A stretch of DNA of 64,000 bases, taken from assembly GCF_001511835.1 (NCBI RefSeq), contig NZ_LN997848.1, forward strand, positions 558,001-622,000, written 5' to 3'. The notes under the pieces are model-generated. The model ran no database searches and was not told the origin of the DNA. It worked only from the letters and a program-made list of their open reading frames with translations. The DNA is from Magnetospirillum sp. XM-1. Lineage in GTDB: Bacteria; Pseudomonadota; Alphaproteobacteria; Rhodospirillales; Magnetospirillaceae. The position numbers and the translations under genes are program-made. This document shows, piece by piece, positions 38,370 through 46,857 of the stretch (positions are counted from its first letter, which is position 1; every line of letters begins with the position of its first letter).

Positions 38370-39850
38370 AATCCGTCAACTTCCCTGAATTCGTCTGGAT
38401 CTGGAACCAGCGTTTGGGGCTGGGCACGCCCCGGCACCAGCTGCGCATGGCCCGCTGGCTGGCGGCGCGCTGGCATGGGCGGGAACGGGAATTGCTGCTG
38501 ATGGCGTTCCGCTCCAGCGGCAAGTCCACCATCGTCGGCCTGTTCTGCGCCTGGGTGCTGGCGGTCAATCCCGACCTGCGCATCATGGTGCTGGCCGCCG
38601 ACTTCGCCCTGGCCAAGAAGATGGTGCGAAACGTCAAGCGCATCGTCGAGCGCCACCCGCTGACCCAGGGATTGAAGCCCAGGCGCCGCGACCAGTGGGC
38701 TGCCGACCAGTTCACCGTCAACCGGCCGGGCGAGCTGCGCGATCCTTCCATGGTGGCCAAGGGGATCGGCGCCAACATCACCGGCTCGCGCGCCGAAATC
38801 GTCATCTGCGACGATGTGGAGGTGCCCAACACCTGCGACTCGGCGCCCAAGCGGACCGATTTGCGCGAGCGGCTGGCCGAGATCGAATACGTGATGGTGC
38901 CGGGCGGCACCCAGCTTTACGTCGGCACGCCCCATTCCTTCTACACCATCTACGCCGACCGCCCCCGGCTCGAGGCGGGCGAGAGCCGACCGTTCCTGGA
39001 CGGCTTTCACCGCCTGGAACTGCCGCTGATCGATTCCAAGGGCCGCTCCGCCTGGCCCGAGCGCTTTCCGCCCGAACGCATCGGAAACCTGCGCAAGCGC
39101 TCGGGTCCCAACAAGTTCGACAGCCAGATGATGCTGCGCCCCGTCAACATCGCCGATGGCCGTCTCGACCCCGACCGCCTGCGCCTCTACGAGGCCGAGC
39201 TGTCCTATGGCGAGGGCAACGGCGTTCCGCTGCTGACCATCGGGGCCAGGCGCATGGTCTCGGCCGCCTGCTGGTGGGACCCGGCCTATGGCGCGCCCGG
39301 CAAGGGCGATTCCTCGGTGGTGGCGGCGCTGTTCACCGATGAGGACGGCCTCTACTGGCTGCACCGGGTGCGCTATCTCGAGCACGATCCCGCCCGCACC
39401 GAGACCGACGAGGCCACCCAGCTCTGCCGCCAGGTCGCCCGCTTCGCCGCCGACCTGCATCTGCCGGCGGTGCAACTGGAGACCAACGGGCTGGGCCGCT
39501 TCCTGCCCGGGCTGCTGCGCCGGGAACTGGGGGGCGCCGGCATCTCCTGCGCCGTCATCGAGGCCGTGGCCAAGCGGGCCAAGGACCAGCGCATCATCGA
39601 CGCCTTCGACGCCGTGCTGGCCGCGGGCGCGCTCCACGTCCACCGCAGTGTCTGGGACACCCCCTTCATCGCCGAGATGCGCGAATGGCAGCCCGGCGGC
39701 AAGGGCCGTGACGATGGCCTGGACGCCGTCGCCGGCTGCCTCTTGTCCCAGCCGGTGCGCCTGTCGCGCCCCCTGTCCGCCATCGCCGGCCGCCCCGACT
39801 GGCGGCCCGGCGGCCGCGCGGTGGTGGCCCATTCGGATTTTGAATTCTAG
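38366..39850 (+). CDS. phage terminase large subunit (TerL)
   Basis: 494 residues. The packaging ATPase has a Walker A-like FRSSGKSTIVG at about 45-55, Walker B IVICDD near 150 and a coupling motif region VGTPHS. The C-terminal nuclease has WWDPAYGAPGKGDSSVV and the final GRDDGLDAVAGCLL carrying the metal Asp residues. Both activities look intact. In T7 this gene follows the fibre and lysis genes, as here. Confidence 0.9.
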   Translation: MKSVNFPEFVWIWNQRLGLGTPRHQLRMARWLAARWHGRERELLLMAFRSSGKSTIVGLFCAWVLAVNPDLRIMVLAADFALAKKMVRNVKRIVERHPLTQGLKPRRRDQWAADQFTVNRPGELRDPSMVAKGIGANITGSRAEIVICDDVEVPNTCDSAPKRTDLRERLAEIEYVMVPGGTQLYVGTPHSFYTIYADRPRLEAGESRPFLDGFHRLELPLIDSKGRSAWPERFPPERIGNLRKRSGPNKFDSQMMLRPVNIADGRLDPDRLRLYEAELSYGEGNGVPLLTIGARRMVSAACWWDPAYGAPGKGDSSVVAALFTDEDGLYWLHRVRYLEHDPARTETDEATQLCRQVARFAADLHLPAVQLETNGLGRFLPGLLRRELGGAGISCAVIEAVAKRAKDQRIIDAFDAVLAAGALHVHRSVWDTPFIAEMREWQPGGKGRDDGLDAVAGCLLSQPVRLSRPLSAIAGRPDWRPGGRAVVAHSDFEF

Positions 39851-39892
39851 CCCCTCAGTCGCCGGGCGGCGGCTGTCATCAGGAGACATTTC

Positions 39893-40192
39893 ATGGATTC
39901 CATCGCTTTCGACCCCCGCTGGTGGGTCACCGCCGTCGAGCTGCCCGTCCTGGGTGCCATGGCCATGACTGTCTGGCGGGTCCGTCACGAGGCCGACCAT
40001 CGCATCGACGAGTTGGAGCATCGCCTGGACGTGGGCATGGGCCAGGCCCGCGAGGCCCTGGCCGCCTACAAGCTGGAGGTGGCCAAGAGCTACGCCACCA
40101 CCGGCTATCTCAAGGACGTGGAGCAGCGGCTCACCGAGCATCTGGTCCGCATCGAGGGCAAGCTGGACGGCGCCCAGTCGGCCGCCCGCTAG
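39893..40192 (+). CDS. membrane-anchored coiled-coil protein (lysis-accessory candidate)
   Basis: 99 residues. One N-terminal membrane helix (WVTAVELPVLGAMAMTVW) is followed by a heptad-rich coiled coil (HRIDELEHRLDVGMGQAREAL, then VEQRLTEHLVRIEGKL). This topology is like an inner-membrane spanin, but no outer-membrane partner is seen. It is 12 bp before the holin gene. Confidence 0.6.
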   Translation: MDSIAFDPRWWVTAVELPVLGAMAMTVWRVRHEADHRIDELEHRLDVGMGQAREALAAYKLEVAKSYATTGYLKDVEQRLTEHLVRIEGKLDGAQSAAR

Positions 40193-40204
40193 GAGACGAC
40201 GATC

Positions 40205-40723
40205 ATGGACCCCATCACCATCGCGCTGGGCCTCGCCCAGTTCGTCCCCGGCCTGATCCGCTGGATCGGCGGCGACGATGCGGAAGGCGCGGCCAAGGTC
40301 GCCGACCAGGTGGTCGGCGTGGCGAAAAGCGTCACCGGCAAACCGAGCGGCGAGGACGCCCTGGCCGCCATCAAGGCCGATCCCGCCCTGGCGCTGCAGC
40401 TGCAGCAGGCCTGGCTGGCCCACGAGGTCGAGCTGGCCCGCGAGGAAACCCGCCAATTGGCCGAGATCAACGCCACCATGCGGGCCGAAGCCGCCTCGGG
40501 CGACCGTTATGTCCGCTGCTGGCGGCCCACCTTCGGCTATGCCGTGGCGGCCACCTGGACCGCCACCATGGGCGCCATTTCCTGGGCCATCATCGTCGAG
40601 CCGGCCCAGGCGCCGGGCATCATCACCGCCCTGGTCAACACCGCGCCCATCTGGGGCATCGCGCTCGGCGTGCTGGGCGTCGCCGTGGTCAAGCGCAGCC
40701 ACGACAAGACCCTACGCGGCTGA
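40205..40723 (+). CDS. holin of the 3TM (gene-transfer-release) family
   Basis: 172 residues. An N-terminal helix (ALGLAQFVPGLIRWIGG), an amphipathic middle, RYVRCWRPTFGYAVAATWTATMGAISW and a final helix IWGIALGVLGVAVVKRSHDK. This arrangement matches the GTA_holin_3TM family found in phages and gene transfer agents. No endolysin is present, so lysis would need a host or external enzyme. Last gene of the virion block. Confidence 0.82.
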   Translation: MDPITIALGLAQFVPGLIRWIGGDDAEGAAKVADQVVGVAKSVTGKPSGEDALAAIKADPALALQLQQAWLAHEVELAREETRQLAEINATMRAEAASGDRYVRCWRPTFGYAVAATWTATMGAISWAIIVEPAQAPGIITALVNTAPIWGIALGVLGVAVVKRSHDKTLRG

Positions 40724-40728
40724 AAAGA

Positions 40729-40753
40729 AAAGGGGGCCTTTCGGCCCCCTTTC
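40729..40753 (+). terminator. terminator closing the virion block
   Basis: AAAGGGGGCC / GGCCCCCTTT with loop TTTC, 6 bp after the holin stop; the T-tract is short (TTTC). Confidence 0.75.
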
Positions 40754-40772
40754 ACCATTGTCGGCGAACCGC

Positions 40773-41276
40773 CTATTCCCCCGACTGGGCGGGATCGGCG
40801 TCCTCGCTCCAGGTGATGGAGGGGCGCGGCGTCTTCTCGATCCACTTGTCGAGCGCCACCACGTGCTCGGCCTCTTCCGCGGCGAAGTCGGTGCCCAGGC
40901 GCCGCACCTCGGGGTCGGAGGAATTGGCGGCGGCGTCCTTGTAGTACTCCATGCCGCGGATCTCGTTGTCGCGGGCATAGCGCAGCGCGTGGTAGGGCGT
41001 CATCAGATAGTGGATGTCGTTCTCGTCGCCCACCTCCGGCGGAGTCTTCCAGCGATACTGCCAGCTCATCAGCTTGGGCAGTTCCAGCGCGCGCGAACGC
41101 TGCCGGATCTCGTCGCCGTGCAGGGTGGAGAACCGCGCCATGTCGCGGAACACCGCGGCGGTCTCCAGGTTGTTGTGGGCCTCCATCATGTCGGCCAGCT
41201 CGGCGTAGCGCTCTGCCGCCTCGGTCTCCAAAGCAATGGCATGCGCCAGGAATTCTGCCAGGGAATAGCCCATCAT
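40773..41276 (-). CDS. ferritin-like / rubrerythrin-type protein
   Basis: 167 residues forming a four-helix bundle. Carboxylate-bearing helices include ALETEAAERYAELADMM, ARDNEIRGMEYYKDAA and FAAEEAEHVVALDKW, with ExxH in the last, giving a probable di-iron site. No rubredoxin domain. It probably handles peroxide or iron. It is convergent with the phage block. Confidence 0.8.
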   Translation of the reverse strand: MMGYSLAEFLAHAIALETEAAERYAELADMMEAHNNLETAAVFRDMARFSTLHGDEIRQRSRALELPKLMSWQYRWKTPPEVGDENDIHYLMTPYHALRYARDNEIRGMEYYKDAAANSSDPEVRRLGTDFAAEEAEHVVALDKWIEKTPRPSITWSEDADPAQSGE

Positions 41277-41441
41277 CGCCTCTCGTCAGGGAAGATCTAT
41301 GACGAAGGGTATCGGGGGGCGGAGGCCGCGTCAATCGCTTAATTCGGCATCAGAGTACCGATTTAGCCCGCGGGTCTGGCGGCGGCGGGAACCCGCTCCC
41401 ATATCCAGAAAATACCCGGGTCTGGAATAAGGGAAATCGTC

Positions 41442-41651
41442 ATGGGAGAGCACGTCTACAAGATCGTCGAACTGGCCGGCAGCTCGGACAAGAGCTACGA
41501 GGACGCCATCCGCAACGCCGTGGCCAAGGCGTCGCAGACCATCCACAATCTGCGCTGGTTCGAGGTCACCGAGACTCGCGGCCATATCGACAAGGGGCAG
41601 GTGGCCCACTGGCAGGTGGTGCTCAAGGTGGGCTTCACGCTCGACGACTGA
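41442..41651 (+). CDS. dodecin family flavin-binding protein
   Basis: 69 residues: [27 protein letters not shown], then [13 protein letters not shown] and [10 protein letters not shown]. Dodecins assemble as dodecamers that store flavin or CoA; the Trp in LRWFEV stacks on the isoalloxazine. Single-gene unit. Confidence 0.93.
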   Translation: MGEHVYKIVELAGSSDKSYEDAIRNAVAKASQTIHNLRWFEVTETRGHIDKGQVAHWQVVLKVGFTLDD

Positions 41652-41655
41652 GCGC

Positions 41656-41886
41656 TCAGTGCAGGGTCTGGCGGCTCTTCTGCCACGCGGCGAAGGCTTC
41701 GGTCATGGTCGCGCGCATGGCCGAGGCCGATGCGGTGGGGAACAAATCCGCCAGCCGGTCCCACAGGGCGCCGTTGTGCAGGAAATTCTGGGCGAAGCTC
41801 TCCATGTCGGCGGCGTTGTCGTCGTCGAAGGATTGCTGCAGGAACGTGATCAGCCGCTGGCGGCTCTGCTCGTCGAAAACGGCCAT
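41656..41886 (-). CDS. conserved-looking small helical protein
   Basis: 76 residues from ATG at 41886 (an alternative ATG at 41907 adds seven). Sequence MAVFDEQSRQRLITFLQQSFDDDNAADMESF... with predicted helices and no Cys. It lies downstream of thioredoxin on the same strand. No family is recognised. Confidence 0.6.
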   Translation of the reverse strand: MAVFDEQSRQRLITFLQQSFDDDNAADMESFAQNFLHNGALWDRLADLFPTASASAMRATMTEAFAAWQKSRQTLH

Positions 41887-41962
41887 GGTTTGCCCCGAGA
41901 AGCGCATCGAGCCCCGCCGAAGCGGGGCTCGATCATCCGGTGAAGGACGATTCCGGCCGTTG

Positions 41963-42277
41963 TTACAGGCTGGAATCCACCCATTCGTAAAGCTTGCTCT
42001 TGGGCAGAGCGCCGATCTTGGTGGCGGCGACCTGGCCGTCCTTGAAGATCATCAAGGTGGGAATGCCGCGCACGCCGTACTTGCCCGGGGTGCCGGGATT
42101 CTCGTCGATGTTGATCTTGGCGACGGTGATCTTGTCGGCCCTGTCCTTGGAGAGTTCCTCGAGCGCCGGAGCGATCTGGCGGCAGGGGCCGCACCATTCG
42201 GCCCAGAAATCCACCAGAACAGGGCCGGAAGCCTTGAGCACCTCGGCCTCGAACGAGGAATCGGTCACAACTTTCAT
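41963..42277 (-). CDS. trxA: thioredoxin
   Basis: 104 residues, single thioredoxin fold with active site [12 protein letters not shown] and cis-Pro in [13 protein letters not shown]. General cytoplasmic disulfide reductase. Confidence 0.96.
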   Translation of the reverse strand: MKVVTDSSFEAEVLKASGPVLVDFWAEWCGPCRQIAPALEELSKDRADKITVAKINIDENPGTPGKYGVRGIPTLMIFKDGQVAATKIGALPKSKLYEWVDSSL

Positions 42278-42527
42278 AGGCAGGTTCCTTGTCGAATTCC
42301 AACGGCGGACAGGGGAAGCGCGACCACCCGCCCGTCACCGCGCGGAAAAGATCATCGCGCGGGAACGATCACTGTAGAAAGCCCCCGCGTCACCGTCAAG
42401 CAGGGCGCGGGTCAAGGGCGGGTTGCCGTGGCTGCGGGAAGGGATCCGCGCGTTTCTCCCTCGACCGAATCACCCTTCCGCCCCGCCCCGCCGCAATGAT
42501 ATAACCCGCCCGACCGCAGCGTCCCGC

Positions 42528-42604
<77 letters not shown>

Positions 42605-42655
42605 TCGCCGATTTTTTCAATAAAATCAATAACTTACCAGATGTGCCGCAAGGCG

Positions 42656-42678
42656 CGTTTACCATAAATGTTTACCAT
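42656..42678. repeat. paired GTTTACCAT motifs inside attL
   Basis: CGTTTACCAT (42656-42665) and TGTTTACCAT (42669-42678), 13 bp apart in tandem. The mirrored end of the island has TGTTTACCAT twice at 54659-54680. Probable arm-type binding sites of the integrase or a directionality factor. Confidence 0.65.
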
Positions 42679-42762
42679 TTTGTTTGCCAAATCGGATAGC
42701 GCTACCCTTCCTTAGACAGAAGGACCATGATCGGGCCGGATCACGCCTAATCGAGCATCATC

Positions 42763-43557
42763 ATGCCGCTTTTCCAACGCTACATCGGCATCGACTACAG
42801 CGGCGCAGAGGTCCCTACCGCCAATCTGAAAGGTCTTCGGGTGTTTTCAACCGATGGCCCCACTGATCCGGTCGAGATTCCACCCCCACCGTCAAAATCC
42901 CCAACTGCAGTCCGACGCTACTGGTCACGCAAGGATATCGCCCACTGGCTGGTGGAGCAGCTATCCAGCGATATCCCCACTCTGGTCGGTATCGACCACG
43001 GATTTTCATTTCCCTTGAGGTATTTCGAGCTTCATAGAATCCCGCCGGATTGGCCGACGTTTTTGGATGATTTCCAGGCTCATTGGCCGACGGATGGCGA
43101 CTACGTTTACGTTGATTTCGTCCGGGATGGATCGGTTGGGAATGGCGCAGCCCGAATAGGCAACAGCCGCTGGAGACGATTGTGCGAAGAGCGCGCCAAG
43201 GCCAAATCTAACTTTCATTTTGACATCCAAGGCCAGGTCGCGAAATCGACCCATGCCGGGATCCCATGGCTGCGACACATCCGAAAACTGGTCGGCCACA
43301 GAGTTCACTTTTGGCCGTTTGATGGCTGGTCCATTCCTCACGGTAAGTCAGCTGTCGTTGAAGCCTATCCGGCCTTATACAGCCGCGGTTTTCCTCGTCA
43401 GGATCGAACATCGGACCAACATGATGCCTACAGCATCGCGGCTTGGATGGCTGGCGTTGATCGTGATGAAAGCCTTGGCCAGTACCTTCAGCCACACCTA
43501 TCGCCTCCGGAACGCACCGTGGCCCAGGTAGAGGGGTGGATATTGGGGGTAATGTGA
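42763..43557 (+). CDS. RNase H-fold protein, DUF429-like
   Basis: 264 residues. RYIGIDYSGAEVPT and LVGIDHGFSFPL give the two beta-strand Asp motifs, EAYPALYSR and the C-terminal QHDAYSIAAWM supply further acidic positions of a RuvC/RNase H-like fold as in DUF429. Such proteins are predicted nucleases or nucleotide-binding proteins. First gene of the island, moderately lower in GC than the host; cargo role unknown. Confidence 0.65.
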   Translation: MPLFQRYIGIDYSGAEVPTANLKGLRVFSTDGPTDPVEIPPPPSKSPTAVRRYWSRKDIAHWLVEQLSSDIPTLVGIDHGFSFPLRYFELHRIPPDWPTFLDDFQAHWPTDGDYVYVDFVRDGSVGNGAARIGNSRWRRLCEERAKAKSNFHFDIQGQVAKSTHAGIPWLRHIRKLVGHRVHFWPFDGWSIPHGKSAVVEAYPALYSRGFPRQDRTSDQHDAYSIAAWMAGVDRDESLGQYLQPHLSPPERTVAQVEGWILGVM

Positions 43558-43624
43558 GTTCGTGAAGGCGAGATCCTACTCTGGATAGAACCCACCACCC
43601 TTCGCCGATATGCTCACGGCCCCA

Positions 43625-44104
43625 TCACCCCGCAGGCTTCGACCACCGGGATGCAGGATAGGTGTGGAGCGGCTTCTCCGCCTCTACCGTATCGACGCCC
43701 GCCTCTGCCACAGCAGCCTTGGGTTTCCGCCCAAGGCCAATCTTAATGGCCATCTCCGAGCGCTTTTTGGCGTAGCTTGGGGCGGCCATGGGGTAATCGG
43801 CTGGTAAAGACCATTTGGCCCGATATTCCTCGACAGAGAGGCCATGCGCGGTCGCCAAATGGCGCCTAAGCATCTTCTGCTTCTTGGCACACTCAAGGCA
43901 GCTGACAAAATCGCGCGTTATGGACTTTTTGATAGGTACTGCCGGGACTGGACGATCCGCATCGACTGGGGATGGCGCTTCAGTCCCGGCCAAAGCTGTA
44001 TAGGTCGCCTTGATGAGCGCGGAGAGATCGTGAATGGGGACCTCGTGGTTACCCAAGTACGAAGCCACGATGCGGGCGGCAAAAGATACCTTTTGGTCAG
44101 CCAT
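43625..44104 (-). CDS. MucR/Ros-family transcriptional regulator
   Basis: 159 residues. The C-terminal zinc finger CLECAKKQKMLRRHLATAH (C-x2-C-x9-H-x3,4-H type) followed by GLSVEEYRAKWSLPADYPMAAPSYA is diagnostic of MucR/Ros regulators. ATG at 44104 follows AAGGAGG. These bind AT-rich DNA, so it may control the AT-rich island genes. Confidence 0.9.
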   Translation of the reverse strand: MADQKVSFAARIVASYLGNHEVPIHDLSALIKATYTALAGTEAPSPVDADRPVPAVPIKKSITRDFVSCLECAKKQKMLRRHLATAHGLSVEEYRAKWSLPADYPMAAPSYAKKRSEMAIKIGLGRKPKAAVAEAGVDTVEAEKPLHTYPASRWSKPAG

Positions 44105-44180
44105 TGATGGCCTCCTTGAATGCAATAAAGCGGTATGTGTGCGCTCAGTTAGAACGCACACACATCTTTAGAAGATGACA

Positions 44181-44771
44181 TTAATGTTTAACAGACAGTT
44201 TAATGCTACCATTTAGAGCTGCATCATGAATGTACTCTCTTATCTTATAGCGCGTCTCGTGGATTTCATCCTGAAAATACTCAGCCGCGCCCTCCGACCC
44301 AAACATTTCAACGCTTTTGCCTATAAGGATATGTTCGAATTTAAGCTCACAAAGATACTCAATGCACATCAACTCCGCATCGGAAATATCAAACCTCCCC
44401 TTATCTTCGAGATCAAGGTAGCCTCGTGCAAAGTATTGATTTATGAACTCAAGATCCTCCATGGTCTTCTCTTGGAATTCTTTGTCTCTTACCCAAAGCA
44501 GTTCCTTTGCGCGCTCAATTCCAAGCGCTCTCTTTTTTAATATAAGGCCATCCAAAAGCATGCGATGACCATCAAAATCCTCATCGTAAACATACTCTCC
44601 CAACTCGTTGGTGCGACCGTCCATGTAGTCCCGCACACGTTCCATAAGATCAATTACCTCATTTAATTGCGATGTAATCGCATTTATTCTTGCTTTATAA
44701 TCGATTGAGGGATCCTTGGTGCCATCATTTATTGTACAATCGTTTGATTCTGTAATTTTTGCATCAGCCAT
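44181..44771 (-). CDS. AT-rich island protein, unknown function
   Basis: 196 residues, charged and helical, with DLMERVRDYMDGRTNELGEYVYDEDFDGHRM and a C-terminal EIHETRYKIREYIHDAALN. No signal peptide, membrane segment or recognised domain. Base composition is far below the host average, indicating recent transfer. The 10-bp gap to the next gene suggests they are co-transcribed. Confidence 0.65.
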   Translation of the reverse strand: MADAKITESNDCTINDGTKDPSIDYKARINAITSQLNEVIDLMERVRDYMDGRTNELGEYVYDEDFDGHRMLLDGLILKKRALGIERAKELLWVRDKEFQEKTMEDLEFINQYFARGYLDLEDKGRFDISDAELMCIEYLCELKFEHILIGKSVEMFGSEGAAEYFQDEIHETRYKIREYIHDAALNGSIKLSVKH

Positions 44772-44780
44772 TTTCAGCTC

Positions 44781-45110
44781 CTACATTTCAATTATGTTGC
44801 TATAATTAATTTTGCCCATCGCCAATATCTCCTTGCGTCGCTTTGGATCAGGACTGATCAGGCAGACGTCCTCGACTGCCCCCATCCATCGCTGTCCAGT
44901 GGATGCACGCCTGATGACATCGCCGCGTTTGCGAGCAGATCGAAGCAATTCAGCTGCCACTTGATCGGTAAGCCGGATAACAATAACGTCAAGACCATCA
45001 AATGATTGTGGCGGCTTTATAACAAACAAGTCTGGATCAAGCGTCGCCATTGCGTGGCTTGCTGAGCACAATTTTGGCATGTGCTTTCCTATTTTATTCG
45101 TCACACCCAT
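44781..45110 (-). CDS. small island protein, unknown function
   Basis: 109 residues starting MGVTNKIGKHMPKL. The middle part FDGLDVIVIRLTDQVAAELLRSARKRGDVIRRASTG hints at a small alpha/beta domain, but no family is recognised. Probably in one transcript with the following 196-residue gene. Confidence 0.5.
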   Translation of the reverse strand: MGVTNKIGKHMPKLCSASHAMATLDPDLFVIKPPQSFDGLDVIVIRLTDQVAAELLRSARKRGDVIRRASTGQRWMGAVEDVCLISPDPKRRKEILAMGKINYSNIIEM

Positions 45111-45496
45111 TATTACCTCCGTGTTGCTTGGGTATGACGCAACGTTAGCCCCTCGTTTTGCATTTTTCGATATCTTTCGCCATCAAGATGGCGCAACAAA
45201 TTGCGACGCTCGTCCCGGCGATTTCGCAGCATTCCCAAGAATTCACTTTTGAATCCGCTCCGGGTCGCGGGCGCCACAACAGAGTTATGGGCTGAATACT
45301 GCGCTCTGCCGCCGCACAAGGGGGATCAATTATTGCCGATAGCTCGGCGTGGTTGCATTCCGCGGCAACTAACACTCCCTGGCGGGCACAACACAGGAAG
45401 TAAAACGAAATAATGACGGAATACCACAGCGACAGATATCGTCCAATGAGTTGCTTACGCATTCCGCGTCAGGCTTATCAGAAGGGTAATGTGATC
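45111..45496. other. 386-bp gap in the island
   Basis: A 105-codon frame on the minus strand (45145-45462) has a hydrophobic stretch but odd composition and no ribosome site; it is not called. A divergent promoter for the genes on each side is likely here. Confidence 0.4.
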
Positions 45497-45796
45497 ATGA
45501 GTGATAGAGCGTTCATTATATTTGAAATCAACGACATTGGCGTTGGCTTTCCGGAGGCCGATCTTCAAGCAGTATACGATAACATAGATGGATTTCCTCC
45601 GGATGCACTCAAGACGTCAGGCGATATCATTGATCATGTCGTGAGCGTGCATGGATATGACTTCAGCCGCATGAATCGCTTTTGGATGGACCAGTTTATG
45701 GCTGCGATTGCGACATTTATTCACCACGATCAGTCAGCATACATGACAACCGAATATCGACGCACTCAGGCGACTAACAAAAATAAATACAACTAA
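45497..45796 (+). CDS. small island protein, unknown function
   Basis: 99 residues from ATG at 45497 (MSDRAFIIFEINDIGVGFPEADLQ), with AGAAGGG about 10 bases upstream; the frame is open from 45413. It looks like a compact alpha/beta protein. No recognised family; AT-rich like its neighbours. Confidence 0.5.
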   Translation: MSDRAFIIFEINDIGVGFPEADLQAVYDNIDGFPPDALKTSGDIIDHVVSVHGYDFSRMNRFWMDQFMAAIATFIHHDQSAYMTTEYRRTQATNKNKYN

Positions 45797-45920
45797 TGTC
45801 GTCCTTGCCTGTGACTACATAAAACGAGGTGGAGATATTGCGATGATTAAATATAGTCTGTGCGCGTTTACAGCATCGATAAATAAGTATGCACATCGTC
45901 GCCCCCACCTCGCGACAACT

Positions 45921-45953
45921 TCCCGGCAGGAGGAGGCAAGCCTCCTGTCGGGA
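45921..45953 (+). promoter_or_regulatory. hairpin ahead of the primase gene
   Basis: TCCCGGCAGGAGG / CCTCCTGTCGGGA with a 7-base loop lies just upstream of the primase ribosome site. No T-run follows. It could be an RNA control element or part of a replication origin; both are guesses. Confidence 0.4.
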
Positions 45954-45972
45954 CAACATATGAGGTGTAGCG

Positions 45973-46857
45973 ATGAAGTATCATTTAACATTTTTTGGAA
46001 ACTCTAAAGACAACATTGCTTCTGTTGGTGAAAGTGCCAACTGGGATGCAGTTTGTTCATTACTGACCGCCCATACCGCGACCGAGGCCAAGGACACCCT
46101 GATGGTCTGCCCCGCCCGCTTCGTTGAAGGTGGCGGAGATCCAGTCCGGCGCTGTGCGGCCAATGTGGTCGAATACAGTATGTTGGCCCTGGACATAGAT
46201 GGCGGCTTCAGCATTTCCGCTTTCAAGGCCAAGTTCCGACCATGGAGGCATGTGGCCTATACAACCTATTCCCACCGCTCGGCCAAAAAAGGCGGCCAGG
46301 ATGCATTTCGGGCGTTCTTCCCTTTAAACACGCCTGCACCGGCAGCAGTGTTCCGCGACATGCGTCCCGAGATCAAAGCTTGGGCGGGCATCGGGGATCG
46401 GTCACAGCTTGATCTGAGTCGCGGATTTTATCTCCCAACATGTCCCGCCGATCGATTGGTCCTGGCAGAATCATGGGTCAACGATGGCCAGGTATTGGAA
46501 TGGTCGGGGTGGGCGACAGCCGCAGCAGCCCGTATCGAACGGGAAAAAACAGCCCCTGCCATCGAACATCGAGAGATTACTGACACCGAAAGAGACAAAC
46601 TTCTGGCCAAGCTCAAGGGGCGGTATGTCGGCCAGGAGCCCATCTGGTGGCGGATTGGGATTGCCATGGCCAGCAACGGATTCACTCTGGATGATTTCCG
46701 TTCCGTCAGCCTCGGGGGCTTGATGCGGCAAAAGTCGGCGGCAGACTGCGATGCCAAGTGGCGCCACTGTCTCCAGCAGGTGCGACAGGGTAAGGGTATC
46801 AGCCTTGGCTACCTGATCAATTTCGCAAACGGCAAGTTCGTAGGAGGCCTGGCATGA
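45973..46857 (+). CDS. phage/plasmid-type primase (AEP-like with PriCT domain)
   Basis: 294 residues. The N-terminal half contains SMLALDIDGGFSISAF (metal Asp pair), YTTYSHRSAKKGGQDAFRAFFPL (conserved H after S) and DLSRGFYLPTCP, the pattern of archaeo-eukaryotic-type primases in mobile elements. The C-terminal WWRIGIAMASNG... KWRHCLQQVRQGKGISLGYLI is a PriCT-like helical domain. It overlaps the helicase start by 4 bp, forming a replication pair. Confidence 0.78.
   Translation: MKYHLTFFGNSKDNIASVGESANWDAVCSLLTAHTATEAKDTLMVCPARFVEGGGDPVRRCAANVVEYSMLALDIDGGFSISAFKAKFRPWRHVAYTTYSHRSAKKGGQDAFRAFFPLNTPAPAAVFRDMRPEIKAWAGIGDRSQLDLSRGFYLPTCPADRLVLAESWVNDGQVLEWSGWATAAAARIEREKTAPAIEHREITDTERDKLLAKLKGRYVGQEPIWWRIGIAMASNGFTLDDFRSVSLGGLMRQKSAADCDAKWRHCLQQVRQGKGISLGYLINFANGKFVGGLA

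Noticed and set aside
38153..40702. 849-codon open frame on the minus strand across the terminase region
   Set aside because: Runs antisense to TerL and neighbours, His/Gly/Gln-rich, a typical shadow of high-GC coding DNA.
45145..45462. 105-codon ORF with a hydrophobic stretch in the island gap
   Set aside because: No ribosome site, unusual Cys content, and overlap with the presumed divergent promoter.
45843..46007. Leader-peptide-like ORF before the primase (MIKYSLCAFTASINK...)
   Set aside because: Has a fair ribosome site but overlaps the primase start and shows no other coding sign.
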